From Chitinophaga pinensis (lineage in GTDB: Bacteria > Bacteroidota > Bacteroidia > UKL13-3), in the NCBI GenBank assembly GCA_945875195.1, contig CAMCJW010000090.1, positions 1 to 9,810 of the forward strand: a stretch of DNA of 9,810 bases, given 5' to 3'. Made by a program: the position numbers and the translations under genes. Each line of letters starts with the position of its first letter. The stretch's first letter is position 1. The notes under the pieces were generated by a model that was not told the origin of the DNA, did no database searches, and was given only the letters and a program-made list of their open reading frames with translations. Below, one piece after another: positions 7,601 through 9,810 of the stretch.

Positions 7601-8095
7601 TGTTTTAGGATTCACAAAATAATGTCCTTGTGGGCCACCAGTAATTCCATAAGAACTATGCAGACCTGTATTGAACCATTGTGGCGAATTTGGAGCAGCG
7701 TATTGTCCAACAATCATGAAGGCCATTTCATCATAGAAAACTTGGGCGTCTTCTTTGCTATCAAAATAACCATAGTCTTCACCCCACTTCATCCAACAAT
7801 GAGCCATTCTATGCGCAACTTGTTTGATACTGGTTTCTCTTCCAGTTGTTCCGTCTGCATGAGGTACACCCGCCTTACGGAAATATTTTTGAGCCAAAAC
7901 GTCTGTGGCAACTTGGCTCCAGAAATTTGGTACTTCCACATTGTTCATTTCAAAAACCACACTGCCATTTGGGTTTTTAATGATAGATGTGCGATAGTCA
8001 TAAGTAAACATATCGTATGCACTTACTCCTTCTTTGGTAAAATGGCGCTCAATCCGGAGGCCTTTTTGTTCGTTGTTCTTTTTGTTGCGGGTCAT
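4694..8095 (-). CDS. nrdJ: Adenosylcobalamin-dependent (class II) ribonucleoside-diphosphate reductase
   Basis: This 1133-residue enzyme reduces ribonucleotides to deoxyribonucleotides using adenosylcobalamin to form the thiyl radical, independently of oxygen. Motifs from the ATG: PHACFILS with the first redox cysteine C183; NPCSE with N390, the thiyl-radical C392 and E394; DNTACNLASLN with the second redox cysteine C403; and the phosphate-binding PTGTIG at 590-595. A TSCPD-type domain lies near 900-985 (GKRGGF through MVTGHDN). The C-terminal cysteine module has C1107, C1110, C1120, C1123, C1126 and C1132, zinc-ribbon-like with a terminal pair that probably re-reduces the active site. The N-terminus shows no obvious ATP-cone. 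Length and domain order match the long bacterial NrdJ form. The ATG at 8095 is preferred to an in-frame TTG at 8107. No radical-generating beta subunit lies nearby, as expected for class II. The gene ends in its own terminator, so it is probably transcribed alone. Confidence 0.96.
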   Translation of the reverse strand: MTRNKKNNEQKGLRIERHFTKEGVSAYDMFTYDYRTSIIKNPNGSVVFEMNNVEVPNFWSQVATDVLAQKYFRKAGVPHADGTTGRETSIKQVAHRMAHCWMKWGEDYGYFDSKEDAQVFYDEMAFMIVGQYAAPNSPQWFNTGLHSSYGITGGPQGHYFVNPKTGELEKSTSAYERPQPHACFILSVSDDLVNDGGIMDLWVREARIFKYGSGVGTNFSQIRGAKEKLSGGGTSSGLMSFLKIGDRAAGAIKSGGTTRRAAKMVCLDLDHPEIIEFINWKKNEEKKVAALIAAGYPSDYEGEAYATVSGQNSNNSVRIPHEFFLALEKGADWDLRARTDGRVMSSVSAEDLWEMIADAAWACADPGVQYDTTINEWHTCPEGGRINASNPCSEYMFLDNTACNLASLNLMRFFNVDTLEFDVKAYEHACRLWTMVLEISVLMAQFPSKEVAQRSYEYRTLGLGYANLGSVLMVSGIPYDSPKAFAIGGALTAVLNGIAYQTSAEMAKYLGAFPKYEENKTHMLRVMRNHRYAAYNATDAYEGLSIRPAGIDPKYCPDYLLKAACNSWDLAVQMGEQYGYRNAQATVIAPTGTIGLVMDCDTTGIEPDFALVKFKKLSGGGYFKIINTGVPAALKNMGYSQSEIDAIIHYATGSATLKGAPHINPESLKFRGFTAEEIEKLDKAAAGAFEIGFAFNQWTLGEACMQRLGFKTEEYNSPNFNLLRKLGFTRAEIEEANDYICGTMMLEGAPLLKDEHLAVFDCANKCGNKGTRYIAATGHIRMMAAAQPFLSGAISKTINLPNEATIQDIKECYHLSWSLGLKANALYRDGCKLSQPLSTKSDVKEDEDIQDAVEQILGEDAYKPVGELTPEQVLEAATAILNRTHDTAFKHKLAGVVARKALPGKRGGFTQKATVGGQTIFVRTGEYEDGTIGEIFVDLHKEGATLRSLMNCFSIAVSLGLQYGVPLEEYVDKFTFTRFEPAGMVTGHDNIKNATSIIDYMFRMIGFEYLGREDFVQVAPNDVQRSHLAVNQHKEKANPITHQTKVDVIAPTGAAPVAPVSAAPIGFHRPEVKADLDQKPLAMAMPETAPMDQVSEMNKRMGDSPACPTCGHITIRSGACYKCLNCGTQTGCS

Positions 8096-8236
8096 GGTGG
8101 TTATCAAGTATTTTTTTTCTATGTATTAATTTATTTCGGTTTGTCTTTATTTTTTATCTGTTTCAAAAATTAACTCAGTGTTAAGTTAGTTTTATCAATT
8201 TCTTTACTTCAGGCTTATTAACTCTGTTTACTTGTT

Positions 8237-8267
8237 TTTGTTTTAAAAATATCCCTCGAAAAATTTG
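8237..8267 (+). promoter_or_regulatory. Candidate plus-strand promoter in the nrdJ-pcrB intergenic region
   Basis: TTTG at 8237-8240 is followed after 19 bp by AAAATTTG at 8260-8267, one mismatch from the Bacteroidota -7 consensus TAnnTTTG. Spacing fits the phylum's promoters. A transcript from about 8274 would have a leader of some 340 bases before the PcrB-type gene, or could be a separate small RNA. Chance matches are likely in this AT-rich stretch. Confidence 0.2.
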
Positions 8268-8281
8268 GGGGGTTTTTAATC

Positions 8282-8313
8282 CAAAAGTCTACTATCTGAA
8301 ACGTTATTTCAAA
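8282..8313 (-). promoter_or_regulatory. nrdJ: Candidate nrdJ promoter
   Basis: Reading the minus strand, TTTG (8313-8310) is followed after 20 bp by GACTTTTG (8289-8282), one mismatch from TAnnTTTG. Spacing is right for the main sigma factor of Bacteroidota. The predicted leader to the ATG at 8095 is about 180 bases. Support is consensus similarity only. Confidence 0.3.
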
Positions 8314-8372
8314 AATCAATTTCAACATCACTCCCTGTTGATTTCTTTTTTACCTTGTTAGTACTATGGTTC

Positions 8373-8407
8373 GGGTGTTCATAACAATAGTTATTCACAG
8401 AACACCC
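8373..8407. repeat. Nested inverted repeat upstream of nrdJ
   Basis: Outer arms gggtgttc (8373-8380) and gaacaccc (8400-8407) are perfectly complementary over 8 bp. Inside, ataac (8381-8385) and gttat (8390-8394) form a second 5-bp stem around aata, leaving tcaca bulged on one side. No T-run follows on either strand, so it is not a terminator. It lies about 280 bp before nrdJ and 210 bp before the PcrB-type gene. It is either a protein-binding palindrome or the core of a structured RNA. Confidence 0.65.
8391..8399 (+). promoter_or_regulatory. Possible DnaA box
   Basis: ttattcaca matches the consensus TTATNCACA at every position. It lies inside the nested palindrome, and the opposing sequence tgttcataa (8376-8384) is one mismatch from a second, inverted box. 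DnaA control of ribonucleotide reductase genes is known in Escherichia coli (nrdAB). Whether DnaA binds here is unknown; one 9-mer match can be chance. Confidence 0.35.
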
Positions 8408-8482
8408 CTTGCTACTTGTGGTTTTGCAGGAGTTAACAATTTCTTAATTATCAATAGGTTGTATCCTAATGAATACACTTTG

Positions 8483-8511
8483 CCCAATTTTTGGAACTGG
8501 GTGTTTTTTTT
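8483..8511 (+). terminator. Weak hairpin followed by T8 (doubtful terminator)
   Basis: ccca (8483-8486) can pair with tggg (8498-8501), and T8 follows at 8504-8511. The stem is only 4 bp with an 11-base loop, so it is weak. It matters only if a short plus-strand RNA is made from the upstream palindrome region. Confidence 0.18.
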
Positions 8512-8513
8512 AC

Positions 8514-8543
8514 TTGCAATTATCAAAAAAAAAATGATTGCAA
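8514..8543. repeat. Inverted repeat with A-rich loop upstream of the PcrB-type gene
   Basis: ttgcaattat (8514-8523) pairs with atgattgcaa (8534-8543) over 10 bp with one T-G wobble; the 10-base loop is c followed by nine A. The core ttgcaat / attgcaa is a perfect 7-bp inverted repeat. It lies about 75 bp before the chosen start of the next gene, a plausible operator position. Confidence 0.5.
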
Positions 8544-8615
8544 ATCTGTTTGGACTAAAAGTAAGTTTTTTGAATAAAAAGGCTTTTATTTGCTTTATAC
8601 AATTTTTTGACCCCA

Positions 8616-9368
8616 GTGAAGACTAGCTTTTATAACACATTAACAAATCAAACCCAAATGGGCATTAAACAGCTTGCGGTGTTGATTGATCCAGATAGTC
8701 TGCATAATGAGGAAGCCCTGCTTTCCCTTGTTCATTTATGTAATGAGCAACAAGTTGATTTAATATTGGTTGGCGGAAGTTTAATTACCAATGGTTTTTG
8801 GGACCGCTGCATAGAGTTGATTAAGGCAAATACGAAAATACCTTTGGTATTATTTCCTGGCAACATCATGCAAACGCACAAAGCCGCAGATGCTATCCTT
8901 TTCTTGAGTATGATCAGCGGTCGAAACCCAGATTTATTAATTGGAAAACATGTACTAGCCGCTCCATTGCTAAAAAAATCTGGCATCGAGGTTGTTCCTA
9001 CGGGTTATATGATTGTAGATGGTGGCAATATTACTAGCGTCATGTATATGAGTAACACAACGCCATTGCCATCCGATAAAAACAATATTGCTGCCTGCAC
9101 AGCACTTGCTGGCGAAATGTTAGGTTTAAAGGTTATTTATATGGACGCAGGTAGTGGTGCCAAAAACCCAATTTCTGCCTCCATGATTGCGGAAGTTAAA
9201 TCACAAATAAATGGTCCGCTTTTTATTGGTGGCGGAATAAGAACGTCACAACAGGCCATTGATGCTTGTAATGCCGGTGCAGATATTGTGGTGGTTGGAA
9301 ATGCCATTGAAAAAGACCCTAATTTGGTTGGAATATTAGTAACAGCAGTGCATTCTTTGAACGCCTAA
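8616..9368 (+). CDS. Geranylgeranylglyceryl-phosphate synthase, PcrB-type (group II)
   Basis: This 250-residue TIM-barrel enzyme of the PcrB/GGGPS family joins a polyprenyl diphosphate to sn-glycerol-1-phosphate. Motifs from the GTG start: LAVLIDPD at 20-27, LILVGGS at 49-55, LFPGN at 79-83, SGRNPDLLIG at 101-110, PTGYMIVDGG at 128-137, YMDAGSGA at 175-182, FIGGGIR at 203-209 and DIVVVGNAIE at 223-232; the glycine-rich loops bind the phosphate. Bacteroidota members are reported as group II enzymes using geranylgeranyl diphosphate, whereas Bacillus PcrB uses heptaprenyl diphosphate; the preference here is inferred from phylum. GTG at 8616 is chosen because FYNTLTNQTQMGIKQLAVLIDPD matches the usual family N-terminus. 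TTG 8607 would add three residues, and ATG 8658 would remove a conserved helix. A HAD hydrolase gene follows after 48 bp. Confidence 0.92.
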   Translation: MKTSFYNTLTNQTQMGIKQLAVLIDPDSLHNEEALLSLVHLCNEQQVDLILVGGSLITNGFWDRCIELIKANTKIPLVLFPGNIMQTHKAADAILFLSMISGRNPDLLIGKHVLAAPLLKKSGIEVVPTGYMIVDGGNITSVMYMSNTTPLPSDKNNIAACTALAGEMLGLKVIYMDAGSGAKNPISASMIAEVKSQINGPLFIGGGIRTSQQAIDACNAGADIVVVGNAIEKDPNLVGILVTAVHSLNA

Positions 9369-9373
9369 TTTTT

Positions 9374-9394
9374 AGGTTCAGGAAAACCTTTTTT
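9374..9394 (+). terminator. Weak possible terminator after the PcrB-type gene
   Basis: aggtt (9374-9378) pairs with aacct (9385-9389) around a 6-base loop, and a T-run reaches 9394. The stem is only 5 bp, so termination would be partial at best. Readthrough into the HAD gene is likely. Confidence 0.35.
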
Positions 9395-9416
9395 CTATTT
9401 TTTAGTTATTGTATTC

Positions 9417-9810
9417 ATGGCCATTAAAAATATTATTTTTGATTTAGGAGGAGTTGTTTTGAACCTAGACCAAGAAAAAACCCTCAGAGCTTTTAAAAGG
9501 CTGGGTGCAAACCTAGAAGAGTTAAACCTTGAAAATTCAATCTTTTTAGATTTCGAAACAGGCAAGGTGGATGAAGACTACTTTCTTCAAAGCATTTTTA
9601 CACTTTTAAAAGGAAATGCAAGCAAAGAACAAATTGCACAAGCATGGAATAGCATGTTATTAGAATTGCCTGCGCATAGGGTCGAAATCATCAAACAACT
9701 CAAATCAAAATACAGACTATTTTTATTAAGTAATACCAATAGCATTCACATCAACGCTGTATTTGAAGAGCATGGCAAAACTGTTTTTGAAGAACTATTC
9801 GAAAAAATTT
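9417..9810 (+). CDS. HAD-IA family phosphatase, YihX-like (3' part missing)
   Basis: The first 131 codons of a HAD-superfamily hydrolase are visible; the rest lies beyond the window. HAD motif I is IIFDLGGVV at residues 6-14 with nucleophile D9. The usual second Asp is Gly (D-L-G), as in the YihX branch, so this is not a defect. The helical cap follows, including ETGKVDEDYF at 47-56 and a conserved Trp at 77. Motif II is LLSNTN at 103-108 (S105), again YihX-like. YihX dephosphorylates alpha-D-glucose-1-phosphate, but this branch is broad and the substrate here is unknown. The ATG at 9417 starts directly before motif I, as is normal for the family. It lies 48 bp after the PcrB-type gene with only a weak hairpin between, so co-transcription is possible. 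Confidence 0.85.
   Translation, partial: MAIKNIIFDLGGVVLNLDQEKTLRAFKRLGANLEELNLENSIFLDFETGKVDEDYFLQSIFTLLKGNASKEQIAQAWNSMLLELPAHRVEIIKQLKSKYRLFLLSNTNSIHINAVFEEHGKTVFEELFEKI

Larger units (their letters stand above)
8096..8615. other. 520-bp divergent intergenic region between nrdJ and the PcrB-type gene
   Basis: No convincing gene is present. The region is AT-rich with T-runs and one G6 tract (8267-8272). It must hold the promoters of both flanking genes. Its structured elements are listed separately: candidate promoters, a nested palindrome with a DnaA box, a weak hairpin with T8, and a stem with an A-rich loop. A small inverted repeat also lies at 8171-8188 (7-bp stem with one wobble, 4-base loop) in the nrdJ leader. 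I found no cobalamin-riboswitch B12 box and no NrdR-box palindrome by eye. An open frame at 8366-8626 has no recognisable protein character and runs over the next gene's start. Confidence 0.6.

Noticed and set aside
7622..8173. 183-codon plus-strand open frame opposite the 5' part of nrdJ
   Set aside because: It is antisense to strongly conserved NrdJ sequence and its translation shows no family features.
8096..8372. Cobalamin riboswitch or NrdR box upstream of nrdJ
   Set aside because: I looked for the B12-box core and for the 16-bp NrdR palindrome on both strands and found no acceptable match. A covariance-model search would settle this.
8366..8626. 86-codon plus-strand open frame in the intergenic region
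   Set aside because: It is rich in Phe, Ile and Asn as random AT-rich DNA would be, has no recognisable motif, runs through the palindromes and overlaps the start of the PcrB-type gene.
9417..9810. HAD protein as a defective enzyme because motif I is DLG rather than DxD
   Set aside because: The YihX-like branch normally has D-L-G in this position, so this is a family feature and not a loss of function.

Overview
This window looks like chromosomal housekeeping DNA from a member of the Bacteroidota. The evidence is a GldH-type lipoprotein, a RicT/PSP1-domain protein directly upstream of it, a PcrB-type geranylgeranylglyceryl-phosphate synthase, AT-rich intergenic DNA, A-rich leaders without clear Shine-Dalgarno sites, and weak matches to the TTTG / TAnnTTTG promoter type of this phylum. 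The order or genus cannot be fixed from the sequence alone.

Layout. Positions 1-2683 (+ strand) hold the 3' part of holB (clamp-loader delta' subunit), ricT and gldH. ricT and gldH abut with no spacer. Positions 2691-8095 (- strand) hold, in transcription order, nrdJ (B12-dependent ribonucleotide reductase), a strong intrinsic terminator, then a tight set rpiB - meaB - NAD(P)H:FMN reductase. This set converges on gldH with only 7 bp between the stop codons. Positions 8096-8615 are a 520-bp divergent intergenic region with several inverted repeats and one perfect match to the DnaA-box consensus. Positions 8616-9810 (+ strand) hold the PcrB-type synthase and the first 131 codons of a HAD-family phosphatase cut by the window edge.

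How the genes fit together. HolB belongs to DNA replication, NrdJ makes deoxynucleotides, and RpiB interconverts ribulose-5-P and ribose-5-P, feeding nucleotide synthesis. MeaB protects or reloads adenosylcobalamin-dependent methylmalonyl-CoA mutase, and NrdJ is itself adenosylcobalamin-dependent, so two B12 functions sit close together. The PcrB enzyme makes an archaeal-type ether-lipid precursor known from Bacteroidota.

I see no mobile element, CRISPR array, tRNA or rRNA, and no clear new multi-gene system. The points most worth a second look are the nested palindrome with the DnaA box upstream of nrdJ, the unusual ends of RicT (Cys-rich N-terminus, Asn/Pro/Arg tail), the B12 gene proximity, and the very compressed control region of rpiB.
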